DNA of 64,000 nt from positions 6,254,501 to 6,318,500 of the forward strand of contig JAMJFZ010001868.1 in NCBI GenBank assembly GCA_026225945.1, given 5' to 3'. This DNA is from Cricetomys ansorgei (taxonomy: Eukaryota > Chordata > Mammalia > Rodentia > Nesomyidae). The notes under the pieces are model-generated. The model saw only the letters and a list, made by a program, of their open reading frames with translations. It made no database searches and had not been told where the DNA came from. Numbering within the stretch: the stretch's first letter is position 1; every line of letters starts with the position of its first letter. The position numbers and the translations under genes were made by a program. Shown here in pieces: positions 23,330-35,394 of the stretch.

Positions 23330-23900
23330 AGTCTCCAGTTTGCAAGGATATGGCTGCCATAGACAGTGTCCCATCTCTTAGATTGGTATATTAAAACTTT
23401 CTAGGAAAAAAAACTAGTCATTCTAGATGACCATAAGTGTATTTGAGATTTATGGGAGGAAATTAAACACTAAAGTTGGTATTAACATGGGAAAAACTTG
23501 TCTCCAACTATCATGCATGACTTTGAGGCATTCAAGATCTCATGGACAGAAGTGGCTGCAGATGTTACTGAAATAACAAGACTTTTAAAATTCCTATGGG
23601 GGTGTGAGGAAGTGACAGAGTGGCTTAGCTCTTATGATAAAGGGTTAACAGGGAATGAGGTCCTGCTCTGTTGGAGGAGCTGAGAGTGTGGTTTCTTAAA
23701 ATGGAGTCTACTCATGGTGATGACATTGTGCACAGTGCTGAGGCACAAGGTAAGGGTTTAGAATTCATATAAACAGAAGCAGAATTTACCTCCTTTGATA
23801 TTTTTTGCTGTGGGAAAGACTATGAATGAATACTGCTGCAGTGCAGAACTTTTTCTTGAAGGAAAGTCAATCAGTGACACACACTTTTGCATTTTTTAAA
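23330..23900 (+). pseudogene. Tigger1-type DNA transposon fossil (transposase 3' part)
   Basis: Decayed coding sequence of a pogo/Tigger-like transposase (Tc1/mariner superfamily). Landmarks in the order expected from the Tigger1 consensus are 'gctgccatagacagtg' (23352), 'gtcattctagatgacca' (23417), 'tttatgggaggaaatta' (23450), 'tgcatgactttgaggcattc' (23514), 'gctgcagatgttactgaaat' (23552), 'tcttatgataaagggttaac' (23631) and 'gtggtttcttaaaatggagt' (23688), then the 3' end. A 61-codon open frame (23498-23683) survives by chance in the C-terminal region. It lies downstream of the DDE catalytic core, so no activity is possible. This element predates the split of the placental orders and should be shared with human at the orthologous site. 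No terminal inverted repeat can be seen. Confidence 0.82.
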
Positions 23901-24242
23901 ATATCAAACCTGTTCTTAGAACCAATCTTATTGTCAAATCCATTGTAATTTTAGATGCATCGGAACTCAAACTGAACAAAGATTTGTGGGTTGTAAAAGA
24001 GGATTTACAGTTACACATGGTGTCTTCATCTGCAAATTAAACAAACACACACACAAGCCCTAAGGTTTTATATTAAGAAATTCCATAGCCATCCCACCTC
24101 AAAAACCACTTTTTCATCAATCAACAGTTGTAGATGCTGAAGGAAGAAAAATAGTAAAAATATAACAACTTATTGAAGGCAGATATGATTCTTAAAACTT
24201 TGTGCAATAATGCATTTTAGTTAATATATTTACAGTGTTTTA

Positions 24243-24340
24243 GATATAATAATAATAATAATATAATGTCATAATAAAATATAATAATATAATATATAAT
24301 CTAATGATAATACAATAATGTTATAATGTCATATAGACAC
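24243..24340. repeat. AAT-rich degenerate microsatellite
   Basis: Starts as (AAT)6 and decays into AT-rich sequence containing two copies of 'ataatgtcata' (at about 24262 and 24324). Confidence 0.85.
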
Positions 24341-24346
24341 TAAGGA

Positions 24347-24462
24347 ACACTGGCTTACTCTTCATAGCTCGCTCAGCTTGCTTTCTAATAGGGCCACTTT
24401 CCCAAAGGTGGCACTGCCCACAGTAAGCTGGGCCCTCCATGCATGAACCATCAATGAAAGGG
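24347..24462 (-). mobile_element. Fragment of the TG...CA rodent LTR
   Basis: 'actggcttactcttcatagc', 'gctcagcttgctttctaata', 'ggtggcactgcccacagtaa' and 'gctgggccctccatgcatga' match the internal part of the LTR family seen complete (other strand) at 47274-47692 and again at 28057-28465. Both ends are missing. Confidence 0.65.
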
Positions 24463-26198
24463 ATTATTTTTAAATATTTTATGTTTTCTTTTTTTTCTAT
24501 TTAAAAATTCTAAATTGAACCTCCATGTGTATATCAGTTGCACAGAAACATGTAATTAATCAGTTTCAATGTCATAAAAATCACTATTAGAGGTATATGC
24601 CAAGGCTTCCTGTCATAAATTTTATTATTTTATAAGCCAAATGTGCTCCAAACATATTTGATATCTTTATGTGACTCATGATATATTACCTTTTCTGTAT
24701 ATATATGCATTTCCAATGATGGACTAATTCCCCATAAATATAACTATTATATTGGATTACTTCACCATATACAAAGGAATGTCTACTCTTGATCTTTTAT
24801 TGTTAAGACCTGAGTCTGTTTAAGACGTAAACAATTTGAACCTAACTACTATTTTTGGAAAGACAAAATTTATATCACAATACAAGTGATTAGATTTCAA
24901 TGTGGATAATAATATGACTCTCTTGAAGTTAATCATTTAATTCTGAATTTGAGATCATTTAAGTTGCTTTCTGTTCAGAATGTTAATGGTATTAACAATA
25001 AAAAATATTTAGAAAGCTTGGAGGTTGGATAGAGGAAGGACTAGTTGTATGTCTGGCTCAGTAATGACATGATACTCTCCAGTTGTTTCTGTCATTGATC
25101 CAGAAACAACATTAATGTACTCAGACTCTATTTTTTGCCACTCTGCCTGCTATAAGAAAGGCAGAAAAGTCATCCAGTATACTTAGGATGGGAAGGGGGA
25201 CTCTGGCTTCCTCTGGACAGTTAGAGGAAGTCTCATCATTAATTAGGAAAGTGTACTTTACTCTGTCCCTGAGTGTCTGACACTCCACAAAACCAATGAC
25301 TATTTGCTTATCAACTCTTAAGGTAGCTTACAGTCAGATCCGTTGTTTTCCAGGTAAACTCTGCTCTCAGTAGATTATATTTCTAGAAATTGTTTTACAA
25401 TACATACATATATGGAAAGAGACTGCTATGACCTGGATAGATTTTGATCTTTTTTGAATAACCTATATAATATTATGCAGGATCATATTCAGATTAATTT
25501 ATATAAATCCCAGCTCTCCACTGAGGAAGTGATTAATCTATCCCAGTGAAAGGTTTCTGAAAGATAGAAATGATTAAATAAATCAGGGGAAAGAATTAAA
25601 GAACTCACAATTGTATTTGGAGAGCAAAGAAAGCTAGCTGATAACAGAATTTTGTATTGGCAACAAACACTAATTTGTAGCATTTAACTTACTATAAATA
25701 TGTTTGTGGTTTACAAAAAAAGTTTACAGCTATGCTCTTACTGAATCTTAAAGTTGTAAGTTTCCTGTTTCGTGTATTATCATAAGTAACACCATATTGC
25801 AGGCTATCTAGCCTTTCCTAGGGAAGTGCCAATGTTTTTTGGTTTGTTTTAATATTTGTTTTATTTTTATGGAACATTTCCTAGAACAAATTGCTTAGTT
25901 GTTTTGGATCCCAAATTTCACGCTTTATATCAAGAAATTAGGGATATATTTAAAAAGTCTGTGAGGACTTACCCAACAGGGAACATGTAAGATTTATGAT
26001 AACTCATATTTGACAAACACTTGGAAAATATAGGTCTCATGTGAAACGTTAAATAAATATGTGCCATTTTATTTTGCGCATTTAAATCATTTGATTATCA
26101 TAATAAATGAAATGTAAATAAGAGTAATAAATGTGTTACAAGAGCATAAGTTCCCAGAAACGAAACAATTTAGATTAGTAGTTATTCATTCTCTATGT
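24463..26198. other. Intergenic, no gene seen
   Basis: AT-rich with no repeat recognised. A 64-codon minus frame (25489-25683) has no domain. Confidence 0.5.
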
Positions 26199-26222
26199 AT
26201 CATCTATCTATCTATCTATCAT
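26199..26222. repeat. (ATCT)n microsatellite
   Basis: Five to six ATCT units followed by a broken unit. Confidence 0.88.
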
Positions 26223-26385
26223 CTATTACCTGTATAATATAATCTATCTCTAGTTCTATCCCTAATTTTATTTCTCTTTCCTCTCCGTGTGTTTAAGGAG
26301 AAAAGCTTAAGTGATGGGAAAACAAGGCAGAGCTTCATTGCTTCTTTTATCACATTTTTGGAAACATTTCACATAAAAAAATATT

Positions 26386-26562
26386 GGCTGGGTGGTGATA
26401 GAGCACACCTATAATTCCAGCACACAGGAGGCAGAGCCAGGCAGATCTCTGTGTGTTGAGGCCAACCTGGTCTACAGAGTGAGTTCTAGGACAGCCAGAG
26501 TTGCAACAGAGAAACTCTATCTTAAAAAACAAACAAAAAACAAACAACAACAACAACATCAA
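26386..26562 (+). mobile_element. B1 SINE, sense
   Basis: Begins 'ggctgggtggtgatagagca' at its 5' end and runs through 'aattccagcacacaggaggc', 'gaggccaacctggtctacag' and 'gacagccagagttgcaacag' into a mixed A-rich tail (aaacaaacaacaacaacaac). 'aggcagatctctgtgtgttg' covers the RNA polymerase III B-box region in degenerate form. Two overlapping open frames here are shadows. Confidence 0.93.
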
Positions 26563-27858
26563 GAAAAGAAAGGGGAAAGAAAACTATCATCCATTGTATT
26601 CAACTATTAGAAATATAATTTACTTGAATCAAAAAATATAATGAATTTTCACTTGCTTACAGCCCCTTGGGATGCAGAACTTTTTGATAAGGACTTTTAA
26701 TATAGTCCCCTACATTAACCTAAGACTAAATCCATGGCCACAATTATTAACACCTCATTCTTTTCCAGAATACTAATCACAGGGCAGCAACTGGATTGTC
26801 TTGAATAGATGTAACCATCCGAATAGAAGTTCCCACATTAGACCTTGCAGTAATAAGAAAAGGAATGTCTTTGGCCTTGAAATGGTATCATCTTATCAGT
26901 CTATTTATCTACACCTCATAGAACTTCTTTCTCTATTTAAATAACCTCTGGCTTTAATGAGCTTTACTGAGTTTAAAGAATGACCTAAAATGTTAGATTA
27001 AACACTGTTGTACACTGCAGAATATGTATGAACTTCAAGAAGATAATGTGTCCCATGACAAATACCCTTTTAAAAGATGCTTATGATGAAAGCATTGTAT
27101 CATTACTTAGCTAGGATTAACCATGCCCAGTCTTTCAGTTTTCCATTGAATGTAAGTTTTGTTAGTGAATAAATATGAAATATTTCTTATGGGTACAGTA
27201 AGAGTTGTTGTTTTCAATGATATCTTTTCTGACATCCTTATTCAGATTATCCCTCTGCTAACATTCCCCACCTCTGGCAGCCTTCATGTTCTTTCAATAT
27301 TTTATTTGGGGTTTTGATCTCTGACACCTCATTTAGAGTTTGGCACAAAATAAGCACAAATACATCTCTGCAATTCCTTATCTAGAGCCCTGAGCAGCAC
27401 ATGTGTTCAGGATAAGATGTAACTTCTTATTTTGACAAGCGAACGTGAGCCTATCCTGTTGCTGCATCAGACCACATCAGATCTGCTGCAGTTTTCTCTA
27501 TTCAAATACAACAGTCTCTTCAGTGAAAGCTGAGCGTTCACAAGTGTGAGATCAATAAGGAGTCTAAACAGCCTCAGGTCAGACCAGGTTTTCAGCTAAA
27601 TGGAAAAAAGTGTTAGGTTTTCAAGCTTTTGTAGTTTGATCAGTAGTGGCTGTGGGGAAATATAAAGATTTCATTTTAAAATGTTGCAAAAAATGTCATG
27701 TGAAGATTTAAGTGTAACTTGTAAGAATCTTGAGTAAATTCATAAATTATGAATAAGAGCTTTTCTATTCAGACTATGAGTTGTAGAAAAGAAGAGGGCC
27801 TGGCCTATGGACAAGATTAAATAAGTAGTAGTTCCTGAACTAATAATAAAAAGGATTT
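26563..27858. other. Intergenic, no gene seen
   Basis: No open frame of 60 codons and no repeat recognised. Confidence 0.5.
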
Positions 27859-27915
27859 AAAAAAAAAAAAAAAAAAGCTAAAATCTTCACTGCCTAAGCT
27901 CATGATGTGATTGCT

Positions 27916-27947
<32 letters not shown>
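27859..27947. repeat. A18 ... T30 homopolymer pair
   Basis: A18 at 27859-27876 and T30 at 27918-27947, 41 bp apart. The pair forms an inverted homopolymer that could fold. The T30 leads into 'gttgaaaatgaggaaatgaa' and so could be the poly(A) tail of a minus-strand retrocopy ending at about 28055, whose parent I do not recognise. ATGATGTG (27902) and ATGATGGTG (28056) are a weak match for its target duplication. Confidence 0.7.
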
Positions 27948-27948
<1 letters not shown>

Positions 27949-28056
27949 TTGAAAATGAGGAAATGAATGAGCTCTTTCCTCAACATGTTAGCTCTACCAA
28001 AGGAAACAATTGACCCGAATGCATCCAATGAAGCTCCAGAAACACACTGTCCATTA

Positions 28057-28465
28057 TGATGGTGTTCTACTTTGCTTTCTATTGCTGTTATAAGCATCTG
28101 ACCAAAAAAGACATGGCAGGGGAAGATTTATGTCTGTTTACAAGTTTCAGTCCATCATTGAGGGAAGCCGGGATAGGTAGGACCTTAGGGCAGGAACCCG
28201 AAGGCAGGAAATGGAATAGAGGCCACAGGGGAGTGCTGCTTACTGGATTGTTTTCCCAGATTTGCTCAGCTACCTCTCCTCTGTATCCCAGATCCATATG
28301 CCCTGGGATAGTACAACCCACAGTAAGCTGGGCCACCTGACATCAATTAGCAATTAAGAAAATTCTCACAAACATGCTCAGAGGACAGTCTGATGGAGAC
28401 AGTTCCATACCTGAGATCCTTTCTTCTCAGGCATGTCTGGATTTTTGTCAATTTGAGAAAAAAAT
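28057..28465 (-). mobile_element. TG...CA rodent LTR, near full length
   Basis: Left end 'tttctattgctgttataagc', then 'cttactggattgttttccca', 'cccacagtaagctgggccac', 'catcaattagcaattaagaa' and 'ttgtcaatttgag' at the right. It is the reverse complement of the copy at 47274-47692. Two overlapping frames of 94 and 82 codons (28056-28340 plus, 28088-28336 minus) lie entirely inside and are not genes. Confidence 0.7.
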
Positions 28466-29158
28466 AATTATTATGACAAATGACATGGTGACTCATGTCG
28501 TCTACTAATTTATGTCATATTGCTTTTATTAGATAAATATTAGAGAACTTGAGAAAGTCTAAACTAAACTTGATAAGCATGCAATATTTTTGTGTGGTAT
28601 GATTGATTTTGGAACAAAACGCAATTATTTAAAATTCGACAATCTGACCACTATTGTGAATTAAGTCATTACTAGCTATTTTAAAATTGAGAAATATTGC
28701 TATGGTCTCTCTCAAAGCCATTATTTTATTTGTTAAAAGAGGCATAATGACCTGGTTACTGTGAGAACTAAAGCACAAAATGTATGCTTACTCAGATCTC
28801 CTTAGGTCCTTCCACCATCAGAAAGTGTTTTTCTTATTAGTGCTCAAGTGCCAGCTTATGTATCCAGTTGACTAAATTATAAGGCTGGCTATTCCACTTC
28901 TTATAGATCTAGCTGGTGATATAAAGAGTGCTTTGTAGATATCCAGTAAATTGACTCTAAGTACTGATTATTTCTCATAATATGGTACTTAGTTCAAAAG
29001 AGCATGACAAGAAGAACAAAGTTAAATTCTTCCAAAAATAAATTCCACGTGTTGTCTTCATTTTCATTTTTGCCTGTGGCCTTTCATGTAAATTTTAGAT
29101 CTGCTTACAGATACTCAAAAAGGAAAAAAAAAAAAAGTCAATTGTTTGAAAGAAATCA

Positions 29159-29162
<4 letters not shown>
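28466..29162. other. Intergenic, no gene seen
   Basis: AT-rich with no repeat recognised. Confidence 0.5.

Positions 29163-29208
<46 letters not shown>
29163..29208. repeat. (GT)23 microsatellite
   Basis: Uninterrupted GT/TG for 46 bp. Likely polymorphic. Confidence 0.95.
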
Positions 29209-29210
<2 letters not shown>

Positions 29211-30266
29211 ACTAGCCCTATTTGTCTGGTAGAAACTTGACTAAAACAGTAGCTACATATTTTATGAAACCATTTGATTCCTATTTCTGAGAGTTGAGAG
29301 ACAATACTAGCATGATATATGAAATTGTTCTTATTTATGTTTGTTTTCCCTGGAGGTCTGACATAGTTAAGAATTATAGGAACATCTAAATTTAAGAATG
29401 TAACCAAGTGTATATTGGACAGGTTAAATACATAAAGGCTGTTGGAACTTTGAAACTTGCATTCTTATTATTGTTATTTATATGTAAGTGAATAAATGCT
29501 TACCTGTGGGATTTTCATTTACTTTTAGTTCAGAGAGGTTCATGATAAGTGACTGTTCTATGAGCATAATTTTAATTAATGGAGTCTCTTTTTGTCATTC
29601 TAATTATAACTCATGCCAAGAAGATCAATTGTCTCCTGTACATGTTGCCTATGAATTTTCCAATATATGCATCATTACTCTCTTGTCTCTTTGCAAAATA
29701 CTTAAATGCTCAACACAAATGCAAATGTGGAAATCCCTCTCTCATCTTCACTGAGTGAAACAGCTATTCTGTTGGCTATCATTTTAAATGGTGATGGAAT
29801 GGTCTCTCCCCTACTGCTCTCTTCACATGAATGCATGGGAAATACTGAGCTGTACACTCGATAACATTATACATGAGGAGTTGTTAGGACCGATGGTAGC
29901 AACAGTTCGTGTGCAGTTAACAAGCTTATCATACCTTCCCTCTATTACAAGTCTCCTAAGTGAACCAGCAAGAGTCCCATCCTTAAAGGCAAGCTTAGAG
30001 CTGTGTAGCTCTGATTTTAAATATTTATATACATATATATATATAATATATATATTATATATTTTTATATATATAGAAGGCTCTATGATCCTCAGAGAAC
30101 GAAAATGATTTTTAAATTATTCAAATCCATTCAGTCAAAATGTAGAGGAGTAAAGAAATCACTAAATTACCTCTTTTAGAAATCTATAGAAATCAAAGAA
30201 CGTGATATACATGAATGAGAATGTCATTTTACACAACAAATGTATGCTGTGGAAATGAAGAAAATG
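29209..30266. other. Intergenic, no gene seen
   Basis: Two frames (29488-29754, 88 codons; 29788-30108, 106 codons) are longer than average, but the second runs into the TA tract at 30021-30076. Neither has a domain or codon pattern that I can support. Confidence 0.45.
30021..30076. repeat. (TA)n low-complexity tract
   Basis: Nearly pure TA/AT alternation with short T-runs. Self-complementary. Confidence 0.88.
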
Positions 30267-30609
30267 AGCTTGGAGAAATAGTTCAGTGGGTGAAGTACTT
30301 ACTGCACCTAAATTTATGTCTTCAAGACAAGTGTAAAAACTGGGCATACTGGTACATGTATGTAGCCCTGCCATCACAGAACGAGACAGAATACTGTGGG
30401 CTTGCTTGCCAGGCAGTCAGTATAGTCAACTGCTCAAATGCTGAGATCCAGGTACAGTAAGTAACCCTACCTCAAATTAAACAAACAAGCAATCAAATAA
30501 ATGTTAAACAAACTGAAGAACAATAGAAGAAGACACCTGACATTCATTTATTCATGCAGAGATGAGTGAACCCTCACAGACAAATTCATACACCAAACAC
30601 AGAAACACA
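30267..30609 (+). mobile_element. B4 SINE
   Basis: Head 'gagcttggagaaatagttca' / 'gtgggtgaagtacttactgc', middle 'aaaaactgggcatactggta' and 'gcttgcttgccaggcagtca', 3' part 'caggtacagtaagtaaccct' and 'gaagacacctgacattcatt', then a CA-rich end. The order fits B4. Two short open frames across it are shadows. Confidence 0.7.
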
Positions 30610-30678
30610 CAGAGAAGGAGGGGAGGGAGGGAGAGGGAGAGAGAAAGAAAAAGGGAGAAAGGGAGAAAGAGAGAGAAA
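30610..30678. repeat. Polypurine (GGGA/GAGA/GAAA)n tract
   Basis: About 69 bp nearly without pyrimidines, attached to the 3' end of the B4 and so probably grown from its tail. Frames across it (RERER and SLSL) are artefacts. Confidence 0.88.
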
Positions 30679-31326
30679 TATGCATTAGATAATTGTGGAA
30701 AAAATACCCTCAAGAAATCCACATTTGAAGCCACTTCTTCATAAAATGAGAAAGGCTGATTCATATATCCATGCCAATTTACACTTGAAAGTTTAACATG
30801 TATCTCCCAAACGTTTTTGAGGCTTACGTGATATATTGAAAACCATAATCTTACAATAGTAGCTGAATATCTTCTGTATGTATTATGAGAAAGTGCCAAT
30901 TGAAGCAACTCTTTCAGTTACCTAGGATCTTCATTAAAGTGTTCTATGTTGATGAAAGATAAAATTTTAATCCTTAAAATTATTATAGAGTTAAGTGTTA
31001 TGAAAGGTCTCATTTCATTTGAATAGTCAACAACCACTCCCCTGTACTAAAGTGATATGAGGTACATTTAAAGCCAAGCATTTACTAAGACCAACAAATC
31101 AACCATACTTTGTTTATTTATGTTTTGTGAATAAGTGTGTCAATATATCTTAACATATCAATTAAGCATGAACCACACTCAAAATAAATCACTCTTAAAA
31201 TATTTAAATCGTTAAGAAAAATAATATGTAGTCAAAATAAAATACTTTAGCAATCTGCCTAGTTAAATGAGATAATGTACAGGAATTCTTTTAGCATCTT
31301 AATTCTTGTTATTAGAAAACTATATT
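30679..31326. other. Intergenic, AT-rich, no gene seen
   Basis: The 118-codon minus frame 30552-30908 ends in the purine tract translation. Its N-terminal half has no recognisable domain. Confidence 0.45.
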
Positions 31327-31380
31327 CATGGGCAAAACGGATGGCTCAATGTTTAAGAGCACTGTAACTATCCAGTCACC
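31327..31380 (+). mobile_element. B2 SINE 5' fragment
   Basis: 'gggcaaaacggatggctcaa' and 'tgtttaagagcactgtaact' match the tRNA-derived B2 head (gagatggctcagcggttaagagcactg). The remainder is missing. Confidence 0.6.
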
Positions 31381-31539
31381 AGAAGAGAAGGTAGGCAGAT
31401 TCTTTGACTAACCCTCCCACCAGAACATCCTGTCCCCTCAAAGCACATTCCAAGGCCATCACCCCATTTCTGCTCCCTCCCATTCCTCCCTGACTCTGCC
31501 TACCAGAGTCCCACACACTAACACAGACATCTTCTGATC

Positions 31540-31670
31540 CAGGAATCCTTAAAGAGCAAATGAATAAATCACTCAAAGAAATCGATGAGAAGAAAAACAA
31601 ACAATTGAAGGAATTGAAAAGCAATGTTAATATACAAATAATTAGAAGCAAAAAGCTACTAACAACTTTG
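31540..31670 (+). pseudogene. L1 ORF1 fragment
   Basis: 'gagcaaatgaataaatcact', 'caaagaaatcgatgagaaga' and 'aacaattgaaggaattgaaa' match the coiled-coil-coding part of rodent L1 ORF1 (aacaaatcactcaaagaaat..caaacaa..gaaggaattgaa). The preceding ~150 bp, GC-richer and beginning 'accctcccaccagaacatcc', may be L1 5'UTR/ORF1 sequence. Frames are broken and no protein is made. Confidence 0.55.
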
Positions 31671-33834
31671 TTTGGGGAAATCACATGATTATTAAGACAT
31701 TCATGAAACTGACCGAAATTATTTATATTTATACCTCAATTTACTTATACTTCAATGCTTAGATGAATACATTTTCAACTGTAGAGAATGATTCTTTTAT
31801 TGCAAACACTCATATGAACAAAAACACACCTGCAAATTTAACTCTAAGCTCGCTGAAATTTTCTGAAATTCTTTGAATACTTTGCACTAATTATTTAGCA
31901 CATGTTACAACTGAATGAAACAGATGTTGAGATGTATTATGCCAGTCAGTTTTACATTCTTAGAATATATTCATGGCAGTCCAGGAGGCCTTCTAAATGA
32001 GGAGTGGTAAGTCATTTTCTCCTGATACAATCACCATCCCACTCAGAGGCACTGCAATTGCTCAGTGGTGAGGTCAAAAACAGCAACATACCATGAGCTT
32101 CTCTACCTCATCTCACATTCTGTTTTTCTCCCCAAGTAGGAATTACAATTTTGGAAATAAAATAGAGTGTTTTATTAAAAAGGATTTTTTTTACTAGTTG
32201 ATTCTAAAATTAGAGAAGGAAATGGGAACTATTGACAAAGAAAAACATAGAACTTAACTGAAAATATCATTCTTCCTCCTAAAGTACTTGTATTTCAATT
32301 TCCTTGGCTTTATAAGCAATGGTCCCTTGATCTTATTAGTTAAAGGCTGTATATTTTTATAAAAGTAATTTTAATCCCCACAATATTAACATAAATTAGC
32401 TAAGGACAATGTTATTAGGTTAAATTTGGATTTCATAGTGACACTAGTGTAATTAGAAGAGATAGTAAAGATTATAGGTAGTGTGGTAAAATTTAAAAAC
32501 ACAGATAATACTTTTAAAAGTGAATATTAGATCCCATATGTCAATGGAGAGTCATTATAGCTATCTAATTTAAACCTATAATGATTTAGTTTAATGTGAT
32601 ATAAGAGGATGAGACATAGGGTTTTCTGGTAAAGATTATTAAAGTATTAAAACATGTTAAAATTGTACATGTTTATTGTTTCTTGGACAGACATGAAAGT
32701 CAACAACCTTGGAGGGGAAAAGGCAATACACAGCTAGCATAACACTCACATCAACTCACTGTGCTCCCGCTGTCAGCTCAGGTAGCCCATCCTGTGAGAT
32801 ACACTGAGTGCCTGACAGGGTGCGGAGAGAGTAGGTCAAACCTCGGACAGCAGAATGTGGTCCCATTGGAGCCCTCCTCTCATCTGGAATCAGCAGATTG
32901 ATCAACATTTGAGAAGCAGCAACTGTCCATATTGTGATAAAAGAGCCAAATCATTTCTACAATTGGCAGTAGTCACTCCAAAAGTTATTTCAGTATGATG
33001 ACTCAAGATGTTAGTCATTCACTCACAAACACCTTGGAAGCACTGAGAGAATGAAGCTCAGCGCAGTGTATGTGAGTGGGTCAGTGGGTACTATGACATG
33101 ATTGGTGTACATGCTGGCTCTAAACCTACCTGAACATGTTAATAAAATGAAAAGTTGTTTTACACAAACATCATATATGTTGTATTTATCTTGTATCTTC
33201 TATAGAGGTCCTATATTTGGAAACCATCATTCCTAAGAATCACCCTACTGGTTTAGAATCATTTCTAGTTAGAATCTATTTTTAAGTTAGATTCAAGATT
33301 CTATATGATTTCTAAAATGGTAGGGAATAATCTGAAATGCAGAAATTTGGTCTGAGTGACTTAAATAGAAAGTTGAATAGAAATGTCAGGGAGGAATTTA
33401 GATTATGTTAGACAAATTACTTCCCATTACTCTATCCCCAGATTTGATTTCTTTGTTGTGCACATCTATATCTTTGTATGCTGAAGTTTCCAAATGGTCC
33501 TTTGTTGTTGCTTGTTTCTTTCTAATAATCATTATTCAGTGCTTGTGGATGTTATCTGTCCATTTAGTGGCTGGAAACAAGCATACAAATTTCTTGAAAG
33601 AATAAAATGCATAGGAATTTTAAGAATATCACTGATGTTACGTGATGGATTTTTATTGATATTATTAATAATACATTACTACCAAGATCTTCCAAAGCAA
33701 GACTCACATCTAAATAGATCAGTGGATTATGTTTCCTTGATGTGATGTCAAACCTGGACTACATACTTTAAAATCATTGAGATAATTTTAGGATTGTATA
33801 CTGATAGTACACAGCAAGAGGATCTCATTATGTT
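31671..33834. other. Intergenic, no gene seen
   Basis: 2.1 kb without recognised repeats. A GC-richer stretch at 32740-32900 contains no long frame. Two overlapping frames (33405-33605, 33494-33745) have hydrophobic runs but no identifiable domain. Confidence 0.5.
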
Positions 33835-34100
33835 GTTCTCATATGTGTGTATAATGTACTCTGATCACATTCTTTCCTTGAACCTTATTACTTCTCCTTT
33901 CCATTCTTCACATACCTCTTCTGTAGCTCAAATATTATCCATTTAGTTTCATGTTCTTCATTTCTTGCCAGCTTCACGATAAAATCCCTGACTTATAGCC
34001 ATAACAACTATAGGATTTTTATTTACATAGTTAGTTTTTTTATCCTATGGATATTCCAAGTGTTCAATTTCCATGTCTCTTGTGATGGCTGATATCATTC
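33835..34100 (-). mobile_element. Probable L1 3'UTR fragment
   Basis: 'ataatgtactctgatcacat', pyrimidine-rich 'tacttctcctttccattctt' and 'atttagtttcatgttcttca' resemble antisense L1 3'UTR, where 'ttttgatcatattc' leads into pyrimidine-rich sequence. Much diverged. Confidence 0.4.
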
Positions 34101-35040
34101 TGGTGAATATCCTAAGAAGTTCACATGGCAACATTAACAAAAGTAGCTAATGTGTATTGTCTGGTGAAGTTTGTATCAAGTTATACACCTGCAACTGGAG
34201 TAATGTAATAATAGAACTTCTGTTCTAAAATGCTAGAAATTCATGCTTGTTACAGTTTCTTTTTCATGAGTGTCTTGCAATTTAGTATAATCAATATAAA
34301 GCCCCTCTATAAAAGCAACACATTAAAATATTAACTGCCCTCAGCAAAGATTTTAAATTTTCTCAATAATTCATTATAAGTGCATCTGATAAGGAAATTT
34401 GCTTATTTCAGTAATATAGCAGACTTTGTAAATGTAAATGTTACTGATAGCATTAGATGAAGACATTGGGTTCCTAGAAATTTTATGCATATTCTGAAGC
34501 AGTTTGGCAACATATTTACATATATACATAGCAAAACAAGGTTTAAGTAATATTTTACATGCAATGTTTCCCATGTAATGACAAATCAAATAAGATTATT
34601 TGTCTTAAAATTTCATTTTAAATATTCATTTAGTATTTAATTTAGGAAAGTGTCTCAAGCATCTAGGTGAACACTGCAGATTCAAGAGCATAAACAAAAG
34701 AATTTACTGTTTAATGCCTGGAAAATAGAAGTCTGAAATTGAGTTCTACTTGTTGAGTTCTACAAGAGCCTGCTTCTCAACCACCGACTGTAATATTCTC
34801 TTTATCTTTTCACTTGGCAGAAAGAGGATTAGAATGTACATTGGATTTCTAGGATATAAATCACATTCATGAGGACTTTAACCTCAGGATTCAACTGCCA
34901 ACAACCATACTTCCTAATATCTCACTAAGGTTTACAAATTCAGCCTGTGCTATTTGTGGAGAGGACACAGTTTTTCAGTCTATAAGTACTCAAAATTCAG
35001 TCCTTTAAAAAAATTAATTTACTATTCATCAAATAACTAA
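34101..35040. other. Intergenic, AT-rich, no gene seen
   Basis: A 71-codon minus frame (34374-34589) has no domain. No repeat recognised. Confidence 0.5.
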
Positions 35041-35242
35041 ATGCAATGGTGGCACATGCTCTTGATCTCAGCACTTGGGCAGAGGCAGGCAGATCTCTGA
35101 GTTCAAGGCCAGCCTGATCTACAGAGTAAGTTTCAGGACAGCCAGAGTTACAACAGAGTTACAATGGAGAAACAATGTCTCAAAAAACTGAAAAACCAAA
35201 ATAAAAAAAAGAAAAGAAAAGAGAAAGAAAAGAAACAGAAAA
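35041..35242 (+). mobile_element. B1 SINE with 11-bp tandem duplication
   Basis: 5'-truncated B1 starting 'atgcaatggtggcacatgct', with 'gagttcaaggccagcctgat' and a long A/G-rich tail (35187-35242). CAGAGTTACAA at 35143-35153 is repeated immediately at 35154-35164, an exact duplication inside the element that is not part of standard B1. Confidence 0.92.
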
Positions 35243-35394
35243 CCTTGATACTGATTAGAATCCATCAGATGATCGAGGATTTTCTAAGAGATTTTATATA
35301 TTTAGTTGAAAGAATGATACTTGAGCAAATATTAATTTAGACATATAAAGATCAAACTCTGATATGTGTAAGATGCAGAGAAGAAAACAAAATA

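Noticed and set aside
23498..23683. 61-codon frame as a small gene
   Set aside because: It is a chance-open remnant of the Tigger1-like transposase C-terminal region, out of context and without the catalytic core.
28056..28340. 94-codon plus frame with an 82-codon antisense partner
   Set aside because: Both are inside an LTR repeat that recurs at 2767, 24347 and 47274, so they are not single-copy coding sequence.
29788..30108. 106-codon frame
   Set aside because: Its C-terminal part is translated TA microsatellite (YIYIIYIL) and the rest has no recognisable domain. Insufficient evidence for a gene.
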